Below are positions 49,298 through 58,584 of a stretch of 64,000 bases of DNA, in pieces. The DNA is from PALSA-612 sp963846915 (GTDB taxonomy: Bacteria > Actinomycetota > Thermoleophilia > Gaiellales > Gaiellaceae): assembly GCA_963846915.1 (NCBI GenBank), contig CAWJXV010000004.1:248001-312000 (forward strand). The letters are read 5' to 3'. Each line of letters opens with the position of its first letter. Position 1 is the stretch's first letter. Below the pieces are notes generated by a model, which had not been told where the DNA came from, made no database searches, and worked only from the letters and a program-made list of their open reading frames with translations. Position numbers and translations under genes: made by a program.

Positions 49298-50028
49298 GTG
49301 CATCCGAGCCGCTTCTCGCCCTCCACGGCGTCGACGCCCACTACGGCTCGGCGCACATCCTGCAGAGCGTCGACCTCGAGATGGGAGCCGAGTCGGTCGC
49401 CGTCGTGGGACGCAACGGAATGGGGAAGACAACGCTCTGCGCCGCGATCATGGGCATGATGCCGTCCCTGAAAGGATCCGCAAGAGGTTCGATCCGCTTC
49501 CTCGGGCACGATATCCTCGGCCGGCCGTCGTACCGGATCGCCTCGCTCGGTATCGGCTACGTGCCGCAGGGGCGGCGGCTGTTCCCGTCGCTCTCCGTTG
49601 ACGAGCACCTACGGATGATCGCCAAGAAGGGCAGCGACGCATGGACACCGGACGGGGTTTACGACCTGTTTCCCCGTCTTGCAGAACGCCGTAAGAACGG
49701 AGGCGCGCAGCTCTCGGGAGGCGAGCAGCAGATGCTGGCGATCGGACGCGCCCTGTTGACCAACCCCAAGCTCCTGATCATGGACGAGCCCTCGGAAGGC
49801 CTGGCTCCTGCGATCATCGAGAACCTGATCGAAGTGTTCCGGAAGCTCGATCAGGACGGCCTGCGCATCCTGCTGATCGAGCAGAACCTCGGCGTCGCCT
49901 GTGCCCTCGCCAACCGGCAGCTGATCATGATCGGCGGAGAGATCGCGGCCGAGACGACCGCCGACAAGCTCTCGGGTGACCCGGACATGCAGCGCCGGTT
50001 CCTCGGCGTCGAGCCGCTGGCGCACTAG
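49294..50028 (+). CDS. ABC transporter ATP-binding protein (LivF-like)
   Basis: A 244-aa ATPase. Walker A GRNGMGKTTLCAAIMG, Q-loop YVPQGRRLFPSLSVDEHLRM, signature QLSGGEQQMLAIGRALLTNP, Walker B LLIMDEPSEGLAP, and H-loop LLIEQNLGVACALANRQ. GTGA overlap couples it to LivG. This completes an importer with two permeases, two ATPases and one receptor. Confidence 0.93.
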   Translation: MSASEPLLALHGVDAHYGSAHILQSVDLEMGAESVAVVGRNGMGKTTLCAAIMGMMPSLKGSARGSIRFLGHDILGRPSYRIASLGIGYVPQGRRLFPSLSVDEHLRMIAKKGSDAWTPDGVYDLFPRLAERRKNGGAQLSGGEQQMLAIGRALLTNPKLLIMDEPSEGLAPAIIENLIEVFRKLDQDGLRILLIEQNLGVACALANRQLIMIGGEIAAETTADKLSGDPDMQRRFLGVEPLAH

Positions 50029-50058
50029 GACGGCCGGCCTGTGTGGAACCCGTTCTCG

Positions 50059-50970
50059 ATGCGCAGATCCATTGTCGGCGCTCTCGTGGCGTGCGCTGCA
50101 TTTGCCCAGGCCGGCTGCGGCGGCTCGTCTGCGAGGCCCCGTCCCGATCTGCTCTTCGTCTCGACGCGGAGCGGCGTGTACGACATCTACGAGATGAACG
50201 CCGACGGGAGCCGGCAGCGGCGGGTGTCGAGCGGGAACAGCGGCGACGCTTCGACGCCGCAGGGGCTGTACTACGAGTTCGACCCGGCGTGGTCGCCCGA
50301 CGGCAAGTCGATCGCGTTCGCAAGCCGGCGGAACGGAATCTCCAACATCTACGTCATGGATGCCTCGGGGAGGAACGTCAGGCAGCTGACGACAGCCGGC
50401 ACGGACGACGTGCATCCGAGCTTCTCCCCCGACGGCAAGGAGATCGCCTTCGAGAGCGCGCTCCATCTGTGGGTCATGAAGGCGGACGGCACCGGTGCCC
50501 ATCGGGTCACGCACGATTCGGCGGCTGAACGCGATCCCGCCTGGTCGCCCGACGGACGCTGGATCGCGTACTCCCGGGGCGTCAGCGACTCGACCGTACG
50601 CGAGATCTGGCTCGTCCATCCGGACGGCATTGGGGGGCACACGCTTACGACCCTCAGCGGGTCCGCATCCGGGCCTGCCTGGTCGCCGGACGGCAAGCAG
50701 GTCGCGTTCTCCGACGATGCCAAGGTCGCCGGTCCCAGGCTGTGGGCGATCGGCGTGAACGGGAAGGGCGCGAGGCGCCTGACGACGTCGACCACCGAAG
50801 AGATCGATCCCGCCTGGTCGCCCCAGGGCACGACGGTCGCGCTCTCGAGCGACGGTTCGATCGTCGTGATCCCTGTCGGTAGCACGCTCGAGACGACGCT
50901 CACCGACTCCAAGAACAACGACTCGAGCCCGGCCTGGAACCCCGTGCAGCCGAAGTCGAGCGGGTACTGA
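50059..50970 (+). CDS. TolB-like beta-propeller lipoprotein
   Basis: An exported 303-aa protein. The signal peptide MRRSIVGALVACAAFAQAGC ends in a lipobox Cys, so it is probably membrane anchored. Five or six PD40/WD40-like repeats follow, each with the motif PAWSPDGKxIAF (FDPAWSPDGKSIAFAS, HPSFSPDGKEIAFES, RDPAWSPDGRWIAYS, GPAWSPDGKQVAFS, IDPAWSPQGTTVALS). I prefer ATG 50059 over GTG 50041 because the basic n-region then starts the signal. Its role next to the importer is unclear; its stop shares a base with the Tm-1-like start (TGATG). Confidence 0.85.
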   Translation: MRRSIVGALVACAAFAQAGCGGSSARPRPDLLFVSTRSGVYDIYEMNADGSRQRRVSSGNSGDASTPQGLYYEFDPAWSPDGKSIAFASRRNGISNIYVMDASGRNVRQLTTAGTDDVHPSFSPDGKEIAFESALHLWVMKADGTGAHRVTHDSAAERDPAWSPDGRWIAYSRGVSDSTVREIWLVHPDGIGGHTLTTLSGSASGPAWSPDGKQVAFSDDAKVAGPRLWAIGVNGKGARRLTTSTTEEIDPAWSPQGTTVALSSDGSIVVIPVGSTLETTLTDSKNNDSSPAWNPVQPKSSGY

Positions 50971-52181
50971 TGGCGACCGTCGTCCTGCTCGGCACGCTCG
51001 ACACGAAGGGTCACGAGTACGCGTATCTCGCCGAGCGGCTGCGCAAGCAGGGCGTCGACTGCCTGATCGTCGATGCGGGCGTGTTCGAGCCGCAGACCGC
51101 GCCAGACGTGTCGAGGCAGGAGGTGGCCGCGGCGGCCGGCGTCGACGTAGGCGCGCTCGCGGAGGCGGGCGACCGCGGCGCAGCCGTCGAGGCCATGGCC
51201 CGCGGCGCGGCCGAGGTCGTCAGGAAGCTGTACGCGGAGGGCCGGCTGGACGGGATCGTCTCCGTCGGCGGCTCCGGCAACTCGTCGATCGCCGGCATCG
51301 CGATGCGCGGCCTCCCGGTCGGTGTCCCGAAGCTCATCGTCTCGACGGTCGCCTCCGGCGACACGCGGCCGTACATGGGCGCCTCGGACGTGACGATGAC
51401 CTACTCGGTCGTCGACATCGCCGGGATCAACCAGATCTCGGCCCGGATCCTGACCAACGCGGCCGGCGCGATCGCGGGCATGGTCAGCGCTCAGATGCCG
51501 CCGCTCGCCGAGACCAGGCCGCTCGTCACGGCTTCGATGTTCGGCGTCACGACGCCCTGCGTGACGAGGGCGCGCGAGCGGCTCGAGGAGCTCGGCTACG
51601 AGGTGCTCGTCTTCCACCAGACGGGCACGGGCGGCGAGTCGATGGAGGAGCTCCAGCGCGCGGGGTTCATCGCCGGCTCGCTCGACGTCACGCTGACAGA
51701 GCTCTGCGACGAGCTGGTCGGCGGCGTGCTGCCCGCGTATCCGGGACGGCTCGAGGCTGCGGGGGAGCTCGGCCTGCCGCAGGTCGTCTCGCTCGGCGCG
51801 CTCGACATGGTCAACTTCGGGCCGCGCGAGAGCGTCCCCGAGCGCTTCGAGGGCCGCAACCTCTACGTCCACAACCCGACGATCACGCTGATGCGGACGA
51901 CGCCGGACGAGTGTCGCGAGCTCGGCCGCCGCATCGGGCGGAAGCTGTCGGGCGCGAAAGGGCAGACTGCACTCTTCGTCCCGCTCCGAGGCGTCTCGAT
52001 GATCTCCACGGAAGGGCAGCCGTTCCACGACGCCGAGGCCGACGCGGCGCTGCTCGAGGGGATCCGCGAGACGCTCGGCGAGAACGTCGAGGTGCACGAG
52101 CTCGACCTGGACGTGAACGACGAGGCCTTCGCCCTCCGGATGGCCGACCGGCTCGATGAGATGATGCGGGAGCGAAAGTGA
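50970..52181 (+). CDS. Tm-1-like ATP-binding domain protein (UPF0261)
   Basis: A 403-aa protein homologous to the N-terminal domain of the plant resistance protein Tm-1. VVLLGTLDTKGHEYAYLAER is the characteristic opening, with GIVSVGGSGNSSIAGIAMRG and STVASGDTRPYMGASDVTMT further in. The C-terminal domain of plant Tm-1 is a TIM barrel, and here it is the next gene, coupled by a 4-nt overlap. The pair occurs widely in bacteria and fungi near carbohydrate or aromatic catabolic genes; the reaction is still unknown to me. Confidence 0.88.
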   Translation: MATVVLLGTLDTKGHEYAYLAERLRKQGVDCLIVDAGVFEPQTAPDVSRQEVAAAAGVDVGALAEAGDRGAAVEAMARGAAEVVRKLYAEGRLDGIVSVGGSGNSSIAGIAMRGLPVGVPKLIVSTVASGDTRPYMGASDVTMTYSVVDIAGINQISARILTNAAGAIAGMVSAQMPPLAETRPLVTASMFGVTTPCVTRARERLEELGYEVLVFHQTGTGGESMEELQRAGFIAGSLDVTLTELCDELVGGVLPAYPGRLEAAGELGLPQVVSLGALDMVNFGPRESVPERFEGRNLYVHNPTITLMRTTPDECRELGRRIGRKLSGAKGQTALFVPLRGVSMISTEGQPFHDAEADAALLEGIRETLGENVEVHELDLDVNDEAFALRMADRLDEMMRERK

Positions 52182-53005
52182 CCCGCGACGAGGCTCTCGC
52201 CAGGCTGCGCGCGCAGGTCGAGGCGGGCAAGCCGATCATCGGCGCCGGGGCCGGCACGGGGCTCTCAGCCAAATGCGCCGAGGCCGGCGGCGGCGACCTG
52301 ATCATCATCTACAACTCGGGCCGCTACCGGATGGCGGGCCGCGGCTCACTCGCCGGGATGCTGCCCTACGGCGACGCGAACGCGATCGTCGTCGACATGG
52401 CCCGCGAGGTGCTGCCGATCGTGCGCGAGACGCCCGTGCTCGCGGGCGTCTGCGGCACCGACCCGTTCCGGCTGATGCCCGTCTTCCTCGAGGAGCTGAA
52501 GCGGATCGGCTTCTCCGGCGTCCAGAACTTCCCCACCGTCGGCCTCTTCGACGGGACGATCCGGCAGGGGCTGGAGGAGACGGGCATGGGCTACGGGCTC
52601 GAGGTGGAGATGATCCGCGCGGCGCGCGGGCTCGACCTCCTGACGTGTCCGTACGTGTTCACACCGGACGAGGCGCGCGCCATGACCGAGGCCGGCGCGG
52701 ACGTGCTCGTCCCGCACATGGGCCTGACGACGAAGGGCACGATCGGTGCGACGACGGCGAAGACGCTGGACGAGGCGGTCGAGCTCGTCCAGGCGATGCA
52801 CGACGCAGCCAGAGAGGTAGACCCGGACGTCCTCGTCCTCTGTCACGGCGGCCCGATCGCCGAACCGGAGGATGCGGCCTACGTGCTCGAGCGGACGAAC
52901 GGCGTGGTCGGGTTCTTCGGCGCGTCGTCGATGGAGCGGCTCCCAACGGAGGTGGCGATGACCGAGAACATGAAGCGCTTCAAGGCGATCGGGGTGTCGT
53001 CGTGA
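52178..53005 (+). CDS. Phosphoenolpyruvate-hydrolase-like TIM-barrel protein
   Basis: A 275-aa TIM barrel of the family that corresponds to the C-terminal half of plant Tm-1. GAGAGTGLSAKCAEAGGGDL, IIIYNSGRYRMAGRGSLAGM, GVCGTDPFRLM and PHMGLTTKGTIGA are distinctive. It probably binds a phosphorylated or carboxylated small molecule. GTGA overlaps on both sides join it to the Tm-1-like and cupin genes. These three genes with the importer make one transcription unit of ten genes. Confidence 0.87.
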   Translation: MTRDEALARLRAQVEAGKPIIGAGAGTGLSAKCAEAGGGDLIIIYNSGRYRMAGRGSLAGMLPYGDANAIVVDMAREVLPIVRETPVLAGVCGTDPFRLMPVFLEELKRIGFSGVQNFPTVGLFDGTIRQGLEETGMGYGLEVEMIRAARGLDLLTCPYVFTPDEARAMTEAGADVLVPHMGLTTKGTIGATTAKTLDEAVELVQAMHDAAREVDPDVLVLCHGGPIAEPEDAAYVLERTNGVVGFFGASSMERLPTEVAMTENMKRFKAIGVSS

Positions 53006-53403
53006 CCTTCAAGTCCGCCGACGACATCGCGCGCGACCAGCACGACTGGGGTACGTTCGCCGCAGTCAGCTCCCCGGCCGACGGGGCCGAGCGGATCATG
53101 ACCGTCGAGGCCACCTTCCTCCCGGGCAAGTCGCACGCCTTCCACCGTCACCCGAACCAGGAAGAGGTGATCTACGTGCTCGAGGGCGAGCTCGAGCAGT
53201 GGGTCGAGGACGAGCGCCGCCTGCTCCGTGCCGGCGACGCCGTGATCGTTCCCGCCGCCGTCGTGCACGCCTCGTACAACGTCGGCGCCGAGCCGGTCCG
53301 GATCATCGCCGTGCTCTCCCCGTGCGTGGGCGACGCCGGCTACGAGGTCGAGGAGCTCGCCGACGTGGAGCCGTGGCGGTCTCTGAGAGGCGAATCTCCT
53401 TGA
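53002..53403 (+). CDS. Cupin-domain protein
   Basis: A 133-aa cupin with an intact metal site: SHAFHRHPNQEEVIYVLEGE (His, His, Glu) and PAAVVHASYN (His). It is the last gene of the importer/Tm-1 operon. The GTG start overlaps the TIM-barrel stop. The role is unknown; an isomerase or dioxygenase step on the imported compound is possible. Confidence 0.85.
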   Translation: MTFKSADDIARDQHDWGTFAAVSSPADGAERIMTVEATFLPGKSHAFHRHPNQEEVIYVLEGELEQWVEDERRLLRAGDAVIVPAAVVHASYNVGAEPVRIIAVLSPCVGDAGYEVEELADVEPWRSLRGESP

Positions 53404-53575
53404 CGTCGATCGCCGCGGTCATCGACGCCCTGGCCCACCGTCACGGCGTCGAGTTCACGCTCCTGACGGCGCCGTGACTCCGGGGTCGAGTCCGTAAGCT
53501 CGATTGCGCGAACCAACACCAAGCATCGCGTGGTCGAATTCCGACCGGAGGGCCGAAGCACGTAGGATCGCCGCC
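53404..53575. other. Intergenic gap with a 25-codon TTG mini-ORF
   Basis: A TTG at 53400 overlaps the cupin stop as TTGA and opens 25 codons (ending HRHGVEFTLLTAP) before TGA at 53475. The same overlap style is used by real genes here, so this may be the 5' remnant of a lost gene. The rest of the gap holds TAGGAT (53563-53568), the -10 box of the next gene. Confidence 0.3.
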
Positions 53576-54547
53576 GTGCAGGCGGTGCGGATCCACGACG
53601 ACGGCGACCTGCGCGTCGAGGAGGCGCCTGATCCCGTCGCGGGGCCGGGGGAAGTGCTCGTCGAGGTCAGGGCGGCGGCGTTGAACCGGCGCGACATCCT
53701 CGTCCGCAACCCGCCCGGGCCCGCATACGACTTCCCCAAGCCGTTCGTGGCCGGGCACGACGGCGCCGGCGTGCGGCGCGATACGGGCGAGGAGGTCGTG
53801 ATCTATCCGTGCGTGGACTGGGGCCCGAACGACGACCTTCCCGGTGCGCTGAAGTGGCTCGGTGGGCCGCTCGACGGCACCTTTGCCGAGCTGATCGCAG
53901 TCCCGGAGGAGAACATCTTCCCCAAGCCGGCGCGCCTCTCCTTCGAGGAGGCCGCCTCGCTGCCGGTCGCGGGCATGACGGCGTACCGCGCGCTGCATCC
54001 GATCGGCGGGCTCGCCGCGGGCGAGACGGTACTCGTGCTCGGAGCGGGGAGCGGCGCCTCCACGTTCGCGATCGCACTCGCCGCGCAGGCGGGAGCGCGC
54101 GTGCTCGTCACGTCCTCGAGCGCCCGGAAGATCGAGCGCTCGAAGGAGCTCGGCGCCGAGGGTGGCGTGCTCTACACGGAGGGAGACTGCGCAGCCGCCG
54201 TGCGCGAGCTCGTGCCGGACGGCGTCGACCTCGTCGTCGACTCGGTCGGGTCGACCTGGCCCGACTCACTGCGCGCGCTCCGGCGCGGTGGCCGGCTCGT
54301 CGTGTTCGGCGGCACCGGCGGCGCCACGGTCGAGCTCGACGTCCGCTACCTGTACCTCAACTACCTCTCGATTCTCGGCACAGCGGGGGCATCGCCGCGG
54401 CAGTTCGGCGACTTCCTGGCGGCCGTCCGGGCGGGCTCGTGGCAGCCTGTGATCGACAGTGTGCGCCCGCTGGCAGAAGCGGCGGCCGGCTACGAGGCGC
54501 TGGCGGCGGACCATTACGGCAAGGTCGTGCTGGGGATCTCACCGTGA
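53576..54547 (+). CDS. Quinone oxidoreductase-like dehydrogenase (MDR family, zinc-free type)
   Basis: A 323-aa NADPH-dependent medium-chain reductase. VLVEVRAAALNRRDILVRNP, VAGHDGAGVRRDTGEEV, ASLPVAGMTAYRAL and VLVLGAGSGASTFAIALAAQ are typical of the QOR branch; the structural-zinc cysteines are absent. It may reduce enones or quinones. I place the start at GTG 53576, since TAGGAT lies exactly 7 nt upstream and the protein begins properly with VQAVRIHDDG; the longer frame is rejected. The stop overlaps the peptidase start (GTGA). Confidence 0.87.
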   Translation: MQAVRIHDDGDLRVEEAPDPVAGPGEVLVEVRAAALNRRDILVRNPPGPAYDFPKPFVAGHDGAGVRRDTGEEVVIYPCVDWGPNDDLPGALKWLGGPLDGTFAELIAVPEENIFPKPARLSFEEAASLPVAGMTAYRALHPIGGLAAGETVLVLGAGSGASTFAIALAAQAGARVLVTSSSARKIERSKELGAEGGVLYTEGDCAAAVRELVPDGVDLVVDSVGSTWPDSLRALRRGGRLVVFGGTGGATVELDVRYLYLNYLSILGTAGASPRQFGDFLAAVRAGSWQPVIDSVRPLAEAAAGYEALAADHYGKVVLGISP

Positions 54548-56313
54548 CCGGCGGCACCGGCGCAGAAGGTGTCCGCTGGGACCTGACTCCGCTCGCGCCC
54601 TCCGAGCAGGCGATGAAGGAGCGGCTCGATGCGGCCGTCGCGGACGCCGCGGCGTTCGTCGAGAGTCGGCCGGTCGATGCGATCGCCGCGATCGAGCCGC
54701 CGGCCCTCGCCGAAGTGCTTCGAGAGCTGGCGGCTCTGCGGGCGGCCCGACGCGAGGGAGAGCAGTGGGCCCTGGTGCTCCAGTGGTCGGACAGCGAGAA
54801 CCCCGCCGTCGCCGATATCTCCGCGTGGGTCGACGAGCGCCTGCCTCGTCTGGACGAGGCGATCCGGCACTTCGAGCTCGCGTGGATGGCGATTCCGGAC
54901 GACCGCGCCGAGGCTCTCGCCGGTGACGAGAGGGTCGCGGCCGACCGCCACTACCTTCGCTCCGTGCGGCGTTTCACGCCGTTCATGCTCTCGCCGGGGG
55001 AGGAGCGGGCGCTGTCCGCGCGCGAGGCGGGCGCGGGCACGGCGTGGAAATCGCTCCGGGACCGCGCGCTCGGCAGCCTGGCCACGCCCTTCGACGACGG
55101 CACCGGGGAGCGCGAGTGGACACTGTCGGAGCTGGAGGCGGCGCGCCGCTCGAACCCGGACCGCGAGGTGCGCCGCAAGGCGACCGCGGCGACGAAGGAG
55201 CTGGTCCAGCCGGCACTGCCGGTGCTCGCGCAGTGCTACGACGCCGTCGTCGCCGACAGGCTCTCCGTCGACAGGCTGCGCGGCCACGACGATCCGATGG
55301 CGGCGCGGAACCTGGAGAACGAGATCGACGCGCGGGTGGTCGAGGAGCTGCTCGCCGCGGCCGAGGCGCATCTGGAAACGGGCCGTCGCTGGTTCGCGAC
55401 GAAAGCGCGCCTGCTCGGCCTGGAGCGCCTGGACTCGATCGACCTGTCTGCAGCGGCCATCGAGGCGCCGCCGCTCCCGTGGGACCAGGGTCGGCGGCTG
55501 ACAGTCGAGGTGTTCGACAGCCTGTCGACGGTGCTGGGGGCCGAGGCCGACCGCTTCTTCACGGAACAGCGGGTCGACGCCGAGATGCGCCGCGGCAAGC
55601 CCTACGGCGCCTTCTGCATCTGGCCCAGCACGCGTGTGCCAGGCTTCGCGCTCGTCAACTGGTCGGGTCAGCTCAGCGACCTCGTCGCGCTCGCCCACGA
55701 GCTCGGCCACGGGACGCACTACGCCCTCGCAGCCGGTGCGCAGACCGACAACTCGTTCGAGCCGGGGCTGGCCGTCGCGGAGATTCCCTCGACGTTCGCC
55801 GAGCTGTGGCTCGTCGACCACCTGCTCGAGGTCGATCCCGAGCTCGGGCGGGCGGCGCTCGCGCGCGAGCTCGACCAGATCGTCCTCGTGGCGCTGTACG
55901 GGACCGCGCTCGCGCGATACGAGCAGGCGGCCTACGCCGCCAGGGCCGCGGGACAGGCGCTCACGCCGGAACGACTCGACGAGCTCTGCGGGGCCGAGTT
56001 CGCGAAGGTCGAGGCGGATGCCGTCTCCGACGAGCAGGGGCTGCGCCCGACGACCTGGGCCCTGATGCCGCACTTCGTCCACGAGCGCTTCTACATCTAC
56101 GCCTACGTCTTCGCCCTCCTGGTCGCCGCCGGCCTCGTCCGCCGCGCGCGTGAGCCCGGATTCGGTGAGCGCTACGAGGAGTTCCTCGCGCGCGGCGGCT
56201 CCGGCTCCCCCGACGAGCTGCTGGCCATCCTCGGCGTCGACCTCGCCGGGCCGGACATCTGGAACGACGGCTTCGCGACGATCGATCGCTGGATCGACGC
56301 AGTCGAGCAATGA
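54544..56313 (+). CDS. M3-family metallopeptidase (oligoendopeptidase F type)
   Basis: A 589-aa cytoplasmic zinc oligopeptidase. HELGH in LVALAHELGHGTHYAL is the HExxH site (~395), and the third ligand Glu is in VAEIPSTFAELWLV 25-30 residues later. N-terminal helices (RWDLTPLAPSEQAMKERLDA) match the PepF group. It cleaves short peptides. It is coupled to the quinone oxidoreductase gene, though no functional link is evident. Confidence 0.9.
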   Translation: MTGGTGAEGVRWDLTPLAPSEQAMKERLDAAVADAAAFVESRPVDAIAAIEPPALAEVLRELAALRAARREGEQWALVLQWSDSENPAVADISAWVDERLPRLDEAIRHFELAWMAIPDDRAEALAGDERVAADRHYLRSVRRFTPFMLSPGEERALSAREAGAGTAWKSLRDRALGSLATPFDDGTGEREWTLSELEAARRSNPDREVRRKATAATKELVQPALPVLAQCYDAVVADRLSVDRLRGHDDPMAARNLENEIDARVVEELLAAAEAHLETGRRWFATKARLLGLERLDSIDLSAAAIEAPPLPWDQGRRLTVEVFDSLSTVLGAEADRFFTEQRVDAEMRRGKPYGAFCIWPSTRVPGFALVNWSGQLSDLVALAHELGHGTHYALAAGAQTDNSFEPGLAVAEIPSTFAELWLVDHLLEVDPELGRAALARELDQIVLVALYGTALARYEQAAYAARAAGQALTPERLDELCGAEFAKVEADAVSDEQGLRPTTWALMPHFVHERFYIYAYVFALLVAAGLVRRAREPGFGERYEEFLARGGSGSPDELLAILGVDLAGPDIWNDGFATIDRWIDAVEQ

Positions 56314-56319
56314 CCGCGG

Positions 56320-58584
56320 TTACTTCTCGGACATGACCCAGACGCCGTCCCAGGCGTCCTCGGGCGGTGTCTCGAGCAGCACGCGGCAGCGCTCCACGTA
56401 GATCGACGACAGCTTGTCGTCCGGGTTCGCCTCGAGCGCCTTGCCGAACCACTCCGACGCGCGCGCGAAGTCCCCGTCCCGGTACCGTGCGAGGCCCTCC
56501 GTGAACGCCCCGACCGTCTCCATCAGGTTCGGGAACGACCGGTCGTCGTGGTGGTCGAGGCACTCGAAGACCGACACCGGCATCGTCTTGCCCTTGACGA
56601 TCACCCTGTCCACCTCGCGGAGGCGATAGACGCCCCTGAGCTTCGACTTCGTCAGCTCCGAGAGGAGGATCTTGGCGCCGTACTGCTTGCAGGCGCCCTC
56701 CAGCCGCGAGGCCAGGTTGACGCCGTCGCCGATGATCGTGTAGTCCATCCGCTTCGGGCTGCCGATGTTCCCGGCCACGACGAGGTCGGTGTTGAGGCCG
56801 ACGCCCATGTCGACCACGGGCTCGTCCCGCCGCTCGCGCTCCCCGTTCCACTCGCGCAGGCTCCGGAGCATCGCGACGGAGGCGCGCAGGGCGCGGTCCT
56901 CGTCGTCCTCGCTCGCGACCGGGAGGCCGAAGACGGCCATGATCGCGTCGCCGATGAACTTGTCGAGCATGCCCGCATGCGCGGAGATGCACTCGACCAT
57001 GCGCTCGAAGTACTCGTTGAGCATCGTGACTGTCCCGTGGGGCCCGAGCTGCTCCGAGATCGTCGTGAAGCCGCGGACGTCCGAGAAGAGCACGGTTGCC
57101 ACGGACTCCGTGCCGCCGAGGATCTCCTCGCGTGCGTCGGCCGAGAGCAGCCGGTCGGCGAGGTCGGGATCCATGTAGCGGGCGAGCGTCGAGCGGACGC
57201 GCTTCTCGTTCGAGATGTCCTCGATCATCACCATCGTGCCCAGGTGCGTGCCGTCGCCGTCGAGCAGGGGGAGGACGGTCACGTTCGCGGACACGGACTC
57301 GTCGCCCACGAGCAGCTCGGCGTCCACGACCGACTCGGTGCCGAGCGTCTCGGCCACGCGCGCCATGCGCTCGCGCAGCCAGCCGTTCTCGTCGCCGAGC
57401 AGCTCTGCGGACGACATCCCGACCACGTCGGACTCCTCGCGCCGGAGCGTCCGGCTCGCCGCGGCATTGCACGTCTGCGCCACGCCCTCCTCGTCGAACG
57501 TGATCACGCCGTTCGACATGCTCTCGAGCATCGACTCGTTGTAGTTCCGCATCGCCTGCACGTCGGCGAACAGCTTCGCGTTCTCGAGGCCACCCGCGAT
57601 CTGTGCCGTGAACGCACGCAGGCGGCTCTCGTCGTCGACCGTGAAGGGGCCGCCGCGCTTGTTCAGCGCCTGCGTGACGCCGATGGCCGTGCCGGCCTTG
57701 TTGAACACGGGCACGCAGAGGATCGAGCGGGTGAAATAGCCGGTCTGACGGTCGAACGCCGGGTTGAAGCGGAGATCGGCGTAGGCATAGGGGATCCGGA
57801 TCGACTCGCCGCTCGTGAACACGGCCCCGGCGATGCCCGCGTGGTTCGGGAACCTGATCTCGGTCTCGAGCTTGTCGCCGACATAGCTGAACAGCTCGCC
57901 GGTCTTGGCGTCGTTGAGGAAGAGCGTCGAGCGCTCGGCGTCGAGCATGCGTGTCGCCTCCGACATCGCCTTGCCGAGCAGCCGGCCGAGCTCGAGCTCC
58001 GACGTCAGCTCCGACACGAGATTGAGGAACTCGATCTCGCGCCGCCGCGACTGCGTCATCCGCTCGATCAGCTGTAGCGACTGGAGCGTGATCGCGCACT
58101 GGGACGTCATCTCCTCGAGCAGCCCCAGGTCGCGCTCGTCGAACTCCCCGTTCAGCTTGTTGAGGATCTCGACGATCCCGATCGTCTCGCCCTTCGCATT
58201 CCTGACCGGGGCGCACAGGATCGACCGCGTGGTGAAGCCGGTCTCCTGGTCGACCTCCCGGGCGAAGCGCGGGTCGGCGTAGGCGTCGGACACGATCTCG
58301 CCGGTCCCGCTCTGGTAGACGGCCCCGGCGATCCCCCGGTCGTCCATCACCCGGATCTGCCGCGCGCCGAGGTCTCCCGACTTCTGCGTGTACAGCTCGC
58401 CGGTCTCGTCGTCGTGGACGAACAGCGAACCGGTCTCGGCGCCGAGCTCGAGGATCGCGGTGCCGACCATCGCGGCGAGCACCTCTTCCAGCGAATCGAG
58501 GGCTGCGACCTGGTGGGAGAGGTCGAGCAGGAGCCTGAGCTGGCGGAGCTGCTCGGTCCGCTCGACGCTCGGCGCCTCAGACAC
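56320..58584 (-). CDS. Class III adenylate cyclase with two GAF domains and a PAS domain
   Basis: A 754-aa soluble signalling enzyme. GAF1 (~30-175) and GAF2 (~205-350) both contain the repeated segment RSILCAPVRN / RSILCVPVFN. A PAS-like domain (~360-465) follows, then the cyclase domain (~480-660). The first metal Asp is in VLFSDVRGFTTISE, the second in KFIGDAIMAVFG; adenine-selecting residues Lys (DKFIGD) and Asp (RMDYTIIGDG) are present, so ATP rather than GTP is the probable substrate. A TPR-like segment (FARASEWFGKALEANPDD) ends the protein. The start overlaps the coiled-coil gene by 8 nt. Confidence 0.92.
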   Translation of the reverse strand: MSEAPSVERTEQLRQLRLLLDLSHQVAALDSLEEVLAAMVGTAILELGAETGSLFVHDDETGELYTQKSGDLGARQIRVMDDRGIAGAVYQSGTGEIVSDAYADPRFAREVDQETGFTTRSILCAPVRNAKGETIGIVEILNKLNGEFDERDLGLLEEMTSQCAITLQSLQLIERMTQSRRREIEFLNLVSELTSELELGRLLGKAMSEATRMLDAERSTLFLNDAKTGELFSYVGDKLETEIRFPNHAGIAGAVFTSGESIRIPYAYADLRFNPAFDRQTGYFTRSILCVPVFNKAGTAIGVTQALNKRGGPFTVDDESRLRAFTAQIAGGLENAKLFADVQAMRNYNESMLESMSNGVITFDEEGVAQTCNAAASRTLRREESDVVGMSSAELLGDENGWLRERMARVAETLGTESVVDAELLVGDESVSANVTVLPLLDGDGTHLGTMVMIEDISNEKRVRSTLARYMDPDLADRLLSADAREEILGGTESVATVLFSDVRGFTTISEQLGPHGTVTMLNEYFERMVECISAHAGMLDKFIGDAIMAVFGLPVASEDDEDRALRASVAMLRSLREWNGERERRDEPVVDMGVGLNTDLVVAGNIGSPKRMDYTIIGDGVNLASRLEGACKQYGAKILLSELTKSKLRGVYRLREVDRVIVKGKTMPVSVFECLDHHDDRSFPNLMETVGAFTEGLARYRDGDFARASEWFGKALEANPDDKLSSIYVERCRVLLETPPEDAWDGVWVMSEK

